From Jacaranda mimosifolia (taxonomy: Eukaryota; Streptophyta; Magnoliopsida; Lamiales; Bignoniaceae): DNA of 64,000 nt. The stretch is taken from NCBI GenBank assembly GCA_018894105.1, contig CM032127.1:32848260-32912259 (forward strand), in the 5' to 3' direction. Below are positions 1 to 12,525 of this stretch, one piece after another (positions within the stretch are counted from its first letter, which is position 1; each line of letters begins with the position of its first letter). The position numbers were made by a program, and so were the translations under genes. The notes beneath the pieces are model-generated. The model did no database searches. It saw nothing but the letters and a program-made list of their open reading frames with translations, and had not been told where the DNA came from.

Positions 1-1568
1 CATATATGTGAGATCTATAAACACCTACAAGAGTTGTATGGTGTTCAAACAAGACACGACATGTTTGCTTTATCTAGAGAGCTCTTTAGATAAAGGATGG
101 TAAAGGGTTCAAGTGTCCATGATCACGAACTTAAGATGATTTGATTCATTGAAAAGCTTAGGCAAGTTAAGATGGTTATGTACAATGACCTCTACATGGA
201 TTTGATCTAGGTAAGAGGTGACAATTAATGAATTGGTGAACATAATAGTGACCGCCGAGGCAAATATGAAAAAGGAAAGCTCACATATGCTTGCTTCCAC
301 CTATAAGTTAAAGGGCCCAAGGGGTCCTAGAAAGGAAGGTAAAAGGAAAAATAGTTCCTTATTCAAAGGGAAGTAACCCTTGAAAGGTTCAAGGAGAGTT
401 AAAAAGAAAAAAGATGACAAGACTGATGCAACTTATTTTTAATGTGGTAAAAAAGGGTATTGGAAAAGAAATTGCATGGAATACCTTGGCACCCTTGGGA
501 AAGGTATGTACTTCATTGAAGTGTACTTAACAACTAATTCTTCCTCATGGGCTTTTGATACCGCATGTAGCTCTCACCTTTATATTTCATTATAGGGGAT
601 GGAAATAAGAAAGAGTCTATGTGAAATGGATATGATCCTCTGCCTTGAAAATGAAGCAAGAGTTGCCACCACGGTCCAAGGCATAGTAAAGTTAGACTTT
701 GGGAATTCTTGTATTGTGTTAAATCCTTCTTATTATGTACCCCAACTTATTGAGAACATTGCTTCAATACCTGTTCTTGATAATGAAGAATTTGATTTTT
801 GTATATCGAATGGTGTATTGAAAGCATTAAAGAATAGTTCTTTAATTGCACAAAGTTCATTGAATAACAAATTATACATACTAAATTCCCAACCTTCACT
901 AATGCACATTCAATCAAGTAAAAGAAAATTAGATAACCAAGAAGATGTCATTCTTTGGCACGCAAGACTTGGGCATATTTCTAAAAATAGGATGAACAAG
1001 TTAGAAGCTCTGAAAGCACTAAATGCTATTTGTATTGAGGAACTTCCTACTTGTGAATCTTGTTTAAAGGGAAAAATGAAAGACTCATTTATAGGACAAA
1101 CGGAGCGAAGCACAAGTCCTTTGGATTTGATCTATACGGATGTTTGTGGCCCACTAAAACTTAGTGCGAGAGGTGTTATTCCTACTTCATCATCTTTACC
1201 AATGGTTATAGTCAGTTCGGACATATGTATCTTATAAAGTACAAGTCTAAAGCCTTTGAAAAGTTCAAAGAGTATAGGAATGAAGTGGAAAAGTAAAAAG
1301 GACTTAGTATTAAAGCTCTTCGATCAGATCGAGGAGGAGAATACTTAAGTGCCGAGTTCTTAGATTATCTAGAAGACAATGGGATTCTCTCACTAGACTC
1401 TACCCAGCATATCCCAACATAATGGAGTAGCCGAAAGGAGAAATCGTACTTTGTTAGAAATAGTACGTTTCATGTTGAGGTTTTTTGATGTACCCATATC
1501 TTTTTAGGGATATGCTTTACAAACGGTGGCGAGTCTACTAAATGTAGTATCATCAAATTCTATGTCAA
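1..1568 (+). pseudogene. Copia gag-protease-integrase fragment (copy F1)
   Basis: Remnant of a Ty1/Copia polyprotein, entering the window inside gag. It reads gag (HLQELYGVQTRH-like at 30-60), a damaged zinc knuckle near 440-480 in which the histidine is replaced by tyrosine (GYWKRNC), the protease motif DTACSSH near 560, and an open stretch 599-1237 covering the rest of protease and the start of integrase. The integrase zinc finger (LWHARLGHIS followed by CESCLKGK) is intact. The core keeps its first two acidic residues (YTDVCGP and SDRGGEY) and the glutamate of VAERR near 1430. Frameshifts and stops break the frame before 599, after 1237 and in the core. Homology stops near 1568 at the integrase C-terminal region, so reverse transcriptase and RNase H are missing. 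Same family as the element at 44859-55076. Confidence 0.88.
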
Positions 1569-1843
1569 GGATTTGTGGATCTACTGAAATTCTTTTGGAT
1601 TTTTTAGAGTCCATCGGATCATGCAAAAGTTGCTCTCTTCCAGCTGCGCCACTGCTTGGTAAATTCTATTTTGAAAAAAGAGTTCTTCAATTTACCTTTG
1701 GATTTTGTGAATGAAGCTAACTCTTTATCCAAATCTAAATCCTAAAGCATGTTTAGATCCTTGGTTTCTTGTAAGCACTAGTTTATTTAAGCTTTTGAAG
1801 TTTTATTATTGAATCCTAGTGCTTTATTTGCTTTCAACACAAG
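1569..1843 (+). repeat. 3' end of a Copia LTR (5' LTR remnant of copy F2)
   Basis: The last 100 bases (about 1742-1843) resemble the 3' end of the solo LTR at 7075-7170: both run GCATGT, TAGATCCTTG, CTAGTTT, then TCCTAGTGC shortly before a TTCA end. The segment sits directly before leader and gag sequence of the same family, as the end of a 5' LTR would. No primer-binding site follows; the leader is shortened at about 1844-1855. The first half (1569-1740) is assigned only by position. Confidence 0.55.
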
Positions 1844-3220
1844 CTGTGGGATGACATGGAGTGGTGTTGAATCAAAGTTTGATTGGTAGGTCCGACTTAG
1901 CACCTAGTAATGTAGATGTTGCACGAGTCATAGGTCTACATGAAAAGTGAGTCAAAATATATCAAGAGTTCTATGAGATGCGATTAGCAAAAGTTGCTTA
2001 CCTTTCAATTGTTGTGGATGTCCCATGAGTCGTGGGTCCACTTACAAATCCTTAGGGTTTTGATTCTCACTAGGAAATATGATTTCCCAAATTCTTCTAG
2101 GGGGTGAAGGATTTGATAAAATATTGGGAAAAAAATGCTTGAAAGACCATAACCATGTTTTCAAATATCAAATTCAATCACATTCTTGTATTCCCTTTTA
2201 TCACTTTTTGTAGATTTTTGAAATCTTTGAACTCAAAATGGCTAAGAATCCACTCAACGCAATTTTGGAAACCAATTAACTAACTGAGAAAAACTTCCAT
2301 GATTGGTTGAGAAATCTCAAGATTATTCTAAATTTCAAAAAGAGGACTTATGTACTTGATCAAACAAGGTGTCTTATAATAGCTTCTATGACCAATGAGT
2401 TCCAAAAGACTCATAAGCATATGCAGCATGCTAGTGATCTATACACACCTACAAGAGTTGTAAAGTGTTTAAACTAGACATGAAATGATAGCTTTATGTA
2501 GGGAGTTGTTTAGGTTTAGAATGGTAGAGGGCTTAAGTGTCCATGATCATGGGCTTAAGATGATTGGACTGATAGAGAAGCTTGGACAATTGGATTTGAT
2601 CACAAAGAATGACCTCTACATAGATTTTGTCTTACAATCAGTGCTAAGCTCGTTAGACCAATTTGTTATGAACTTTAACATGTCTAAGGAAGAAGTGGTG
2701 ATCAACGAATTGGTGAACATATTGGTGACTACCGAGGCGACGATGGAAAAGGACAAGCCTCGTATGCTTTCATCCTTCTCCAAGTCTAAGGGCCCAAGGG
2801 GTCCTAGAAAGAGAGGTAAAATGAAAAGAGTTCTTCCGCTAAAGGGAAGCAATCCTTGAAAAGTTTGGGGGGAATCAAGAAATGAAAAAAGGCTAAAATC
2901 GATGTGAATTGTTTCCATTTTGATGAAAAAGGACATTGGAAAAGGAATTGCAAAGCTTCCCTTGCAACCCTTGAGAAGCGTATGTACTTTATTGAAATGC
3001 ACGTGACAAGAAATTCTTCCTCATATGTATTTGATACTGCATGTGGTTCTCACCTTAGTAATTTATTACAGGGAATGGAAAGAAGAAAGAGTCTCAATGA
3101 AGGGGATATGATCCTCAGCTTTGGAAATAGAGCAAAATTTTCAGCTCTGATCAAAGGCATAATCAAGTTAGACTTGGGAAATGTTTGCATTGTATTTGAT
3201 CCATGTTATTATGTATCTTC
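1844..3220 (+). pseudogene. Copia leader, gag and start of protease (copy F2)
   Basis: Leader sequence from about 1855 matches the leader of the element at 44859-55076 (around 48590-48960). Gag starts at an ATG at 2238 in the same context as the gag ATG at 48964. The open stretch 2485-2859 is the middle of gag with the conserved VMNFNMS motif. At 2904-3281 lies the zinc knuckle (CFHFDEKGHWKRNC, with the second cysteine changed to phenylalanine) followed by protease DTACGSHL. There are stops early in gag and a frame break between 2859 and 2904. The copy ends abruptly at 3220 in protease (CYYV), exactly where the minus-strand LTR begins, so it was cut by that insertion. Confidence 0.85.
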
Positions 3221-4079
3221 TAAAAAAGGAGTGATCCAAGGATCCAATTATAAAACACTTAAAAATAAGAATCTAACTTGATCACACCTCCCCAAGGATC
3301 TAATTCATGCAATTAAAGTAGATCTAGGTTAGAAAATTACGTTAAAAGCAAAATCCAACCAAAGTTTTGAAGAGATGCTTGAACTCCTTCAATGCAGTCT
3401 CCATTAGCCCGCCAAATTGTGGACAACTTTTGCCTAACCAAATGAACTCAAAATTGGCTGAAATTTGAACTGGAAATCACTAACACCTTGATAAAGATAC
3501 AGTAAAAAATTAGCTCAATCAAAATACTGAAAGCCTTTCCAGATATGCCTCCAAGTTACTACCCAAACAGAGGATCTCCAAAAGGCTAACAGTCTAATTG
3601 TTTTACCTCTAATGATAAGATCCACAGACTAATGGACAATCCAAATCTCTTCTACATTAGTTGGAGAACAAAGAAGAGATTAGAGAGGATGAAGGCTGAT
3701 TTTGGAGGTAGGGAATGAAGAAAATGGTAAACTTCAACATATGAGGCAACACATGGAAAATTGGAGGAAAAGAGATAATTTAACAATTAGATCTAAAATT
3801 CTTGTGCATCATATGTGATGGCCGGCCACACCTTCTATATCTATATATAGATGGAGGAAGGTGTGATGCCAAGGTGGCATCATACCTTCCTCAAGGTTGG
3901 CGCCAACTTGCTTGCCAACTTGTAAGCAAGTTGCATGTGAATTTATGTTGAATTTGAATTTGATTTGGAATCTTTATTTCATCACATGAAATGTCATCCA
4001 AATTAATTCTAAATGCACCCCAAATTAACTCTTCATTTGAATTTTTCCTCCAAAATTGATTCTTCATTTTAATCAAATT

Positions 4080-4290
4080 AAACACTTTAATTTAATTACA
4101 TAACCTTTGACTTAACTTATAAATCAATTAGCTTTACTCTTTAAGCTAGATATTGTAAAATTAACTCCTTAAGTTAACTTGACCAATTGATAGTAATACG
4201 GTACGAATTAAATTAACTCCTTAATTTAACTAATCTAATTTAACTCCTTAAATTATTTAGATCAATCTAACAATTAAATTGATCAAGCCA
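4080..4290 (-). repeat. TTAACTC-rich degenerate repeats within the LTR
   Basis: Short repeats of the form TTAACTCCTTAA (reverse complement TTAAGGAGTTAA) occur several times in this AT-rich part of the D LTR. The same repeat block lies in every long LTR of the family: about 5870-6075, 46005-46230 and 54050-54270. In each it sits about 150-250 bases upstream of the TATA-like sequence, which places it in U3. Confidence 0.7.
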
Positions 4291-4780
4291 AAATGACCAC
4301 AAATTGTGCCAACTGTCTACCTCAAGAATCAGTCATGATGAAATTACTATCTCCTAGAAAATTCCCTTCATCAGGTAGGATTTTCAATTGACTTTCGTGT
4401 GTGACCCATTAGGTTCTACCATTCATTAGACATGGGCTCACAACTTTTGTGATTTATTGAATATCAAATATTCACATTAGTCAAACTCCTTTAAACTAAT
4501 GACTTAATTCAATTAATCTCATTAATTAAAGAGTATCCAATCTCCATGGTTGAAGTTCAACCTCAAGCCCATGGAGCCCAACTAATTCGCCGAAATGAAT
4601 GCTTTTGGAGAACTATTCTAGCTCTACGCTTACCATGCAAATACAGTCCTTCCGTCTCTAGTCTCCTGAAAGAGGCCTAGGGTAAGATATTTGTTGGTTC
4701 CCTAATAGCCTCGATAATATATCTCTATTCCAATGTTCAATTCCCCTTTATGACCTCATCTTTGGAAAACTCCTTTTCCA

Positions 4781-7170
4781 TGTTGGAGTAGTGCTCCGCA
4801 ATTCAATTAGATTAGTCTTGTAAACTATTTCCTTGTAAGACAATCTTGATTGAATGATATTCCTTATATAACACAAGACTATGGGACTTGGTCACACACT
4901 GGGTGGTGATCATGAAATAAGTCTAACATGATCGTCATCTTATGAGATAGGGCATCTAAGATCCAGATAGACTTGCACTAATGATGCATAAATCCAAGGG
5001 TTAGGTGTTGTTCCGTTCCATGAGCAATCTCATATGAGATATGGATGCATATTAATGGGTTCTTATTAGAAAGCAAGGCATGAAGATCCGCCCGAAGAAT
5101 CTACTAGATAGCTGAAGTGGCAAGTCGGTAGTAACAAGTTCTCCAGCTTATGCTAGTGCATATTATATGTCCTTTGACTTGAGGATCTATGGTAACCTTG
5201 CGCTTGGTCTTTATGCTTTGACTCTTCCTTGGTTACTTAGCAGGTCATGTTACTAGACACGGAGGTTTGTGTGATCCAAGATGGAATCTGACTCCTCGAT
5301 TTTGTGAAGGGCGAGTGCATCTCCTATATGTTCTATAATGGTTGATTCCAAGAAATCCTTCCACGAGGTGTGTGACAATTTGGAAAGTGTTTCCAAAGAT
5401 GAGGTCACCATGGGAATCAAACATTAAGAATAGAAGCATAGCATCAAGGCTGTTAGGGAGCTGACTAATATCTTGCCGTAGGCTTTTTTCATGGAGATAG
5501 GAGATGGAAGGACCATATTTGCCTAGTACGCATAATGCTAGAATGGTTCTCCAAGAGTATTTATTTTGGACAATTAGTTAGACCCCATAGGCATGAGGTT
5601 GTACATCAACCATGGAAATTGGGTACTCTTCAATTAATAAGATTAATTGAATTGAGTCGCTTAGTTTAAAGGAGTTTAAACTAATGTGAATATTTGATAT
5701 TCCATAAGTTACAAGGAGTTGTGAGCCCATGTCTAATGAATGGTTGAACCTAATGGGTTACACACAAAAGCCAAATTGCATGACCTATTGAAGGAATTTT
5801 TTAAGTGACTCTTGACCAAATTTGAATAAGGCAAAAATTGAAGTCATTTTTAGCTTAATTATTGTAAAAGTTAAATTGGTCAATTTAATTTAAGAGTTAA
5901 ATTAAGATCAATTAATGAAAAGTAAAATAATCGATATCACATGGCTATCAATTGGTAAAATTAATTTAAGAGTTAAATTAATTTTGACTAGCTCAAGGAG
6001 TTAAGCACTTTGATTTAAGAGTTAAGTCAAAGCATTATTGATTAAATTAAATTCTTTAATTTAATTAAATTAGAGAGTTAATTTTGGCGAGAATTATTAA
6101 ATGGAGGGTGCATTTAATATGAAATTAGAATTCATTTGGAAGACATTTGAGATGAAATGTAAATTTCAAATGATATTCAAATTCACATATCACTAATTGT
6201 TAGTGGCCACCTTGGCATGGATGTGGTGTCCCTTCCTTGAATATGATGTGTGACCATACACCATCCTCATCCTACATATAGATATAGGAAAGGAGCGGCC
6301 ACAATGCATGCTATTTGCAAGGTGTGAATTATTCTCCCAATAATAAACTTTGTTAGTTGGCATCTAATAGTTAGATTATCCAAAATAGTCTCCAACCTCC
6401 CTCATCCTCCCCTTCCATACTTGGTGTTCTTTCCTCCATTTCTCTGTAGTTATCTCCTGCTATTTTTGTAGAGAAAGGGTCTTTCCTTTTGGTGTGTGGA
6501 CTATCTTGTTAGAGGCAAAACATTTGGATTGCTATTGCTCTTTAAGAAGCAATTTCGGGCAGCCACTTGCAACGAGTTGGGGGGCTTATTTTGTTCTTAC
6601 TGAGCTAAAGTTTTGGCTGTAGTATCTTCAAGGTGTTGAGGGAATAAAGTAAAATTTTCAACTCAAAATGAGAAGTTTTACTTAGTGGCCGTTTAATTTC
6701 ATTTTTAGAGGCCATTTTCATTTTCTAGTGAAAATGTATAGTGAAAAGTTAGTTAGAATAGTTGAATTTGAAAATAAAGTTTTATAGGTTTATATAGGTG
6801 TGAAAATGAGATGTTGGATGTTGGGTGTTTTTGTATTAAAAGTTGTGTAGTTTTTGAATTTGAATTGATGATGTGATGTGTGATTGTTTGAAAAAATAAT
6901 ATTATAATTTTAATTTTAATTTACAATATTTTTGTGGTGAATGGTGTATGAGGAGTATTGGAAAGATAAAAAATGATTAAAGTAATGATAATGGTTGAAA
7001 AAGGGATGAAAATGGAGAGAGAATATAATAAAGACTGTTTTGAAAATGAAAGTATTTCCTTCTCTAAATATGAATCTTTTGCATGTCTAGATCCTTGTGG
7101 AAGTGTGTAGGCTAGTTTTATTTAGTATTTTTTGAAAATATTTAGATCCTAGTGCCACACATATCCTTCA
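4781..7170 (+). mobile_element. Solo Copia LTR inserted in another LTR
   Basis: A plus-strand LTR of the same long-LTR family, beginning TGTTGGAGTAG at 4781 and ending TATCCTTCA at 7170, so it has the expected TG...CA ends. It is flanked by near-identical 5-base target duplications, TTCCA (4776-4780) and CTCCA (7171-7175). It aligns with 52849-55076 over most of its length; at 2390 bases it is longer because of an extra AT-rich block at about 6690-7050. No internal Copia sequence is present, so it arose by LTR-LTR recombination (established route for solo LTRs). A TATA-like CATATAGATATAGG lies at about 6277-6290. Confidence 0.85.
6690..7050. mobile_element. Possible MITE-like insert in the solo LTR
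   Basis: About 350 bases of very AT-rich sequence without counterpart in the other LTRs of the family. Its ends are weakly inverted: GGCCGTTTAATTTCATTTT on the left and TTTTGAAAATGAAAG on the right. No clear target duplication is visible, so both boundaries and the element type are uncertain. Confidence 0.35.
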
Positions 7171-7883
7171 CTCCAAATTATCTTACTACCTTGCACAAGG
7201 AATTCACGAAATCGATCATTATAGAATACATAGTAAATGCATTTGCCCTTCACAACGACAAAGAGGTGAATCCCATCTTGGATCTCACAAACTCATTGTC
7301 TAAATAGCTCATACCTAACCTCAACTCAAAAGACCCGCTAAGTGGCCAAGAAAGAGTCAAAGCATGATGACCTAGACACAAGGTTACCATGGATCCTCAG
7401 GTCAAAGAACTAATTATATGCACTAGCATAAGCAGAAGAACTTGCCACTACTGGCTTGCCACTATGGCTATCTAGTGGATTCTTCTAGTGGGCCTATAGT
7501 GAACTTGTTCTATAGCAAGCAGCTACTAACATGCACCCATATCTCATATAGATTGCTTATAAAACGAAGCACTATCCAACCCTTGAATTTATGTATCGTT
7601 AGTGCAAGTCTATCCAATTCTTAGATGCCTTATCTCATAAGATTCTATGACTTGGGATATTTAAGATCACGACCATGTAAGACTTATTTCATGATCATCA
7701 TTGAGTGTACTGACCAAGTCCTGTAGTCTTGTGTGATCTAAGGGCTTCAACTAAATGCCAGTGAAGTAATATAAACATAAGATGAAAATGGCCATTTATA
7801 ATGAATATCAATCAATCAAGATTGTATCACAAGTGAAAAAGTTTATATGCTAATCTCATTAGCTGCAGGGCACCATTTCAACA

Positions 7884-10800
7884 ATCTCCCACTTGCCTTA
7901 AAGCCAATGCCTCATAGCCTTAAGGCCTATCTTCTCAAGATGTCCTTCAAAGACCTTTTTCATATAGGGGTCAAGACAATAGTTCTGCTATATTCTCTTC
8001 TGAGGCACTTATTTCTACTCAGATGTTGCCTCTATGAATTGATATCATATATCAAATAATAATGCATTTACTTGTATTTGGATCACTGATAAGATCTTCA
8101 GACTCAAGTCCAAAGTCATCTTCAAAAGATAACCATAGGCTTAGGCATGCTAGGTATTACATCTAACTCTCAGATGAAGTTTCTATCCAAACAACTTTCT
8201 TTGTATTTTGCAAAACCACAATATATTCTACCTTTGTGGTTGAATTAGCTGTTTGTTTGGAACTCTTCCAACTTACTATGCATCCATTAAGGCAAAATAT
8301 AAATCCAGAAGTAGGTTTTAGGTCATCTGCATCAGATTAGAAACTTGAATCTGAAAACTCCTCAAATTTCAATTCTCTATTACCGTATGCAGAAAACAAA
8401 TCCTTAGTCTTTCTCAAGTATCTAAGGATTGCTTTAATGGCCATCTAGCGACTCTCACTGGGGTTAGATTGGAAACGGCTCGTAATACTTAGAGCATGTG
8501 CCACATCCGGTCTTGTAAATTGAATGGCATATATTATGCTTCTAATGGAAGATGCATAAGATATGTGGAACATCTTATATCTCTCTTTCTCCATTTTAGG
8601 GGCCATAAACTTGGAGAGATGAAGATTGTGTCCCATAGGGATAGATCCCTTCTTAGATTCTTCCATAGTAAGCCTCTTTAGTATCTTTATCAATATACGA
8701 TGTTTAGGATAGCCCCACATCCTTCTCTATCTATCTCTATAGATAAGTATTCCTAATATACAGGATGTTTCTCCCAAATCCTTCATGGAGAGCTGAGTAG
8801 ATAAATGTCATCAACATAAAGCACAATAAACTATATACTGCTCCTATTAGCCTACTTGTACACACAAGGTTTATATATATTTTTGGCAAAGCCTAATGAT
8901 TTGATCGTCTTATCAAAATGTATGTTCCAACTTCGGGATGCTTGTTTAAGTCCATAAATGAATTTCTTCAGCTTGCAAACCTTTTGCTCACTCTCTTTGG
9001 ATGTAAAAACTTGTGGTTGCTCCATATAGATTTCTTCTTCAATGTTTTCATTGAGGAAAACAACTTCACATCCATTTGCCAAATCTCAGTCATAATATGT
9101 GGCTGTGGCAAGTGACATGCAAATAGACTTAGGTATTGTGACCGGTGAAAAGGTTTCCTCGAAATCGATACTGGGTCTTTGAGTATAACCATTTGCCACT
9201 AGTTTGCCTTAAAGTTATTACCTCTCTATCAACTCCTAGCTTTTGCTTATTGATCTACTTGCAACCAATGAAAAATATTCCTTCCATTGGATCTAACAAA
9301 GTTCGTAATTTGTTAGAGTACATGGAGTCCATTTTGAATTTCATGGCATCAAGCCAATATCTCGAATTTATGTCCAACATAGCTTCTAATAGTTTTTTGG
9401 ATTGCTATCCGATTGGCCTGTCTTATGAAGGAATCCGAACCTTTGGAGTTGCTTCTTGATTCGGTCCGACCTTCTCATATGTTGTGTGTAAGGCTCTTGA
9501 TGCTCAATTATTTCTGCTGCTTATGGGATTTGATGATCATCATGAACTTCATCAAGTTCAACAACAACAATATTTCTATCCAAAAGAAATTAATTTTCCA
9601 AAAGTAGGCGTTCCTTGAAACAAACATCTTTTATTTCGAGAGATCATAAAAGTAATAACCGAAAGTCTCTCTTGGATATCCCATAAACTTGCACAAGATG
9701 AATCTACTATCCAACTTGTCTTCTACTAGCTGTCTCATATAAACATGAGACCCCCAAACTTTTAGAAAAGACTAAGAGGGTGCTTTGCTATACCACATCT
9801 CATGTAGTATCTTTGGCACCAACTTTGAGGGTACTATAGTTAGTAGCCTTGCCGCCATTTCTAAGGCATATCCCAAAAAGGATATAAGCACATTGAAAAA
9901 GCTCATCATGGAACATACCATGTCCAACAAAGTATGATTTCTCCTTTTAGCTACTCAATTATGTTGGGGTGTGCTGGGTGGAGTCTACTAAGAGAGAATC
10001 CCATTTTCTTTTAGATAACCTAAGAATTTGATACTTAAGTATTCTCTTCCTCAATCCAATTGAAGAGCTTTAATACTTAATTTCTTTTGCTATTTTACTT
10101 CATTCCTATATACTTTGAACTTTTCAAAGGCTTCAGACTTGTACTTCATAAGATACACATATCCGAACTAAGTATGATCATCGGTGAAGTTGAAGATGTA
10201 AAAATAGCCTCATCACACACTAACTTTTAGTACGCCACAAACATCTATATTGATCAAATTCGAAGGACTTGTGGTTCGCCCTGTTTGTCCTACAAAGGGA
10301 ACCTTGGTTATTTTTCCCTTCAAACAAGATTCACAAGTAGGAAGTAGGAAGTTCCTCAATGCCACTAACATTTAGTGCTTTGAGAGCTTCTAACTTGTTC
10401 ATCCTATTTTTAGAAATATGTCAAAGTCTTATGTGCCATAAGATGGCATCTTCTTGGTTATTTGATTTTCTTTTACTTGATTGAATGCGAATTAGTGATG
10501 GTTGAGAATACAAAAATGTATAATCCTTTGTTAAATGTACCATAAGCAACTAAAGAACCCATTCTTTAATGCTTTCAATCTCTCATTTGATATAGAAGGA
10601 CCAAATCCTTCGCTATTCAAAACAAAAATTGAAAAATTGTTCTTAACAATATATGGTACATAATTATAAGGATTTAACACAAGTATAGAGTTCTCTAACT
10701 TATTACATGCCTTTAGCTTTGGCTGCAACTCTTGCTCTTTTACCGAACAGATGGATCATATCCCCATCACTTAGTTTTATTCTTCATTCTATTCTTTAAC

Positions 10801-11363
10801 AAATTACAAAGATAAGAACGACATATGATATCATATACCCATGAGGAAGAATTTATCCATAAATTCACTCTAATAAAGTACATACCTTCCCCAAAGGTTG
10901 CAAGGTATTCCTTGTATTACCGCTTCCAATGGCCTTTCTTGCTAAAGTAGAAACACTTAATATCAACCATATCCTCTATAATCTTCTTAACTCATATGGA
11001 TGCCTTTATTGGTTGCCTTCCCTAGGAGGAAGAAATTTTCTTCCTTTTACCTCCCTTTCTAGCACCTTTAGGACCTATAGACTTGGAGAAGGAAGCAAGC
11101 ATTAATGGGTCTAGATCAATACTTTGATCAATAAAACTCGGCAAGGATACGAGGATCAAATCCTCGTGGAGATCATTGTCCATCACTATGTCCAAGTTGA
11201 AGTGCTTCTCCAAGCCTAATCATCTTTCGACCATAGTAGATGACACATGGCTTTACATCCATCCTAGCTTGAAAAATCTCCTTTGACAACATGAACTTCT
11301 CATATCTCGTTTGCTTTACAACTCTTGTAAACTTGAACTAAGGTACTATTCATGTAGCTCCCA
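7884..11363 (-). pseudogene. Copia pol and partial gag, minus strand (copy D)
   Basis: Reading right to left: gag from about 11345 (zinc-knuckle region near 10930, with lysine-rich KGGKRKK at about 11030-11060), protease about 10530-10860, integrase about 9650-10500 (zinc-finger motif near 10330-10450, partly broken), and the reverse transcriptase segment at 8852-9192 (EEEIYMEQPQ, IYGLKQASRSWN). The YVDD box is near 8805-8820, the RT-RNase H connection at 8445-8720 (TRPDVAHALS), and RNase H down to about 7900. Many stops and frameshifts. Gag lacks its N-terminal third: at about 11363 the sequence jumps to a reverse transcriptase fragment. This is the body of the element whose 3' LTR is at 3221-7883. 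Confidence 0.85.
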
Positions 11364-12027
11364 ATAGCAGAGCCATAAGGTATGTGAGACATTCTTTATC
11401 TCTCATTATCAGTTTTAGGGGCCATAGACCTGGAGAGACGAATGCCATGTCCCATGGGAAAGAATCCCCTATTGGATTCTTCCATACTAAACCTCTTTAG
11501 TATCTTTTAAATGTATAGGATTTGGAAAAGCCATAGCATCCTCCTTGATCTATCTCTATAGATATACATATTCCTAATACATAGAATGCTTTTCCCAAAT
11601 CCTTCATGGGGAATTGAGTAGATAACCAACCTTTGGTATACTCTAACATTCCTACCTTATTCCCAATGAGAAGGATGTTATCGACATAAAACATATTAAA
11701 CTGTATGCTACTCCCATTAGTCTTTTTGTACACACATGGTTCATAAACATTTTTTACAAAGCTAAATGATTTGACAATCTTATAAAAATGTATGTTCTAA
11801 CTTCGGAATGCCCGTTTGAGTCCATAAATAAACCTCTGGAATTTGCAATCCTTTTGCTCGCGCCCCTTGGATGTAAAATCTTGTGGTTACTCCATGTATA
11901 TTTCTTCTTCAATATCTCCATTGAGGAAAGTGGTTTTCACATCCATTTTCCATATCTCATAGTCATAATATACGGCTATGGCAAGTAGGATTTGCGTAAA
12001 CTTATGCATTGCGATTGATGAAAAGGT
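11364..12027 (-). pseudogene. Copia reverse transcriptase fragment (copy E)
   Basis: An isolated minus-strand piece of reverse transcriptase of the same family. Open stretch 11497-11733 contains FYVDNILLIGN, where the second aspartate of the YVDD box has become asparagine, followed by the AFYVLGICIS region. The N-terminal side (11790-12010) encodes the counterpart of EEEIYMEQPQ, with stops. On its left it joins the gag end of copy D, and on its right it joins LTR sequence at the shared bases AAGGTT, so it is a deletion or recombination product rather than an insertion. Confidence 0.75.
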
Positions 12028-12525
12028 TACCATGGATCCTCAAGTCAAATGACTAATTATATGCATTAGCGTAAGCTAGAAAACTTGCCACTATTGATTT
12101 GCCGCTCCAACTATCTAGTGGATTCTCCGAGCGGGCCTTCAGTACCCTGTTCTATAACAAGCACCTCCTAACATGCACCTATATCTCATATGGTATTACT
12201 CATGAAATCGAGCAACATTCAACCCATAGATTTATGCATCATTAGTATAAGTCTATTCGAATCTTAGATGCCCGGTCTCATAAGATCCTATGAATTAAAA
12301 GATTTAAGATCATGATCGTGTAAGACTTATTCCATGATCACCACCCAGTACGTGACCAAGTCTCATAGTCTTATGTGATCTGAGGGATTCAACCAAATGC
12401 CAGTGAAGTAATAATGAGCATAAGATGAAGATGCCATATAATGAATATCATTCAACTAAGATTATATCACAAGTGAAATAGTTTACAATACCAATCTAAT
12501 TGGCTTGCGGTGCACTATTCCAACA
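12028..12525 (-). repeat. First 498 bases of a Copia LTR (copy E)
   Basis: Reverse-oriented LTR start, reading TGTTGGAATAGTGC from 12525 leftward and matching 52849 onward. It ends at 12028 at a junction with reverse transcriptase. It abuts an internal point of the next LTR at 12526, which suggests copy E inserted into the 3' LTR of copy C. Confidence 0.75.

Larger units (their letters stand above)
3221..7883 (-). repeat. 3' LTR of minus-strand Copia element D, split by a solo LTR
   Basis: Two segments, 3221-4780 and 7171-7883, together make one reverse-oriented long LTR of about 2.27 kb. Read on the minus strand, the LTR starts TGTTGAAATGG at 7883 and aligns with the 3' LTR at 52849-55076. 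At the break the two parts join without a gap: the sequence left of 4780 (TTGGAAAACTCC) and right of 7175 (AATTATCTTACTACC) are adjacent in the uninterrupted copies. A TATA-like CTATATATAGAT lies at about 3840-3850 on the inferred promoter. The polypurine tract on the pol side is at 7884-7897. The outer end (3221) reads TA rather than TG on the plus strand, so it may be mutated or slightly misplaced. Confidence 0.8.

Noticed and set aside
3221..6680. Recent palindromic duplication or foldback element
   Set aside because: The arms are diverged, and the break points are explained better by a solo LTR with TG/CA ends and a target duplication inserted in an opposite-facing LTR.
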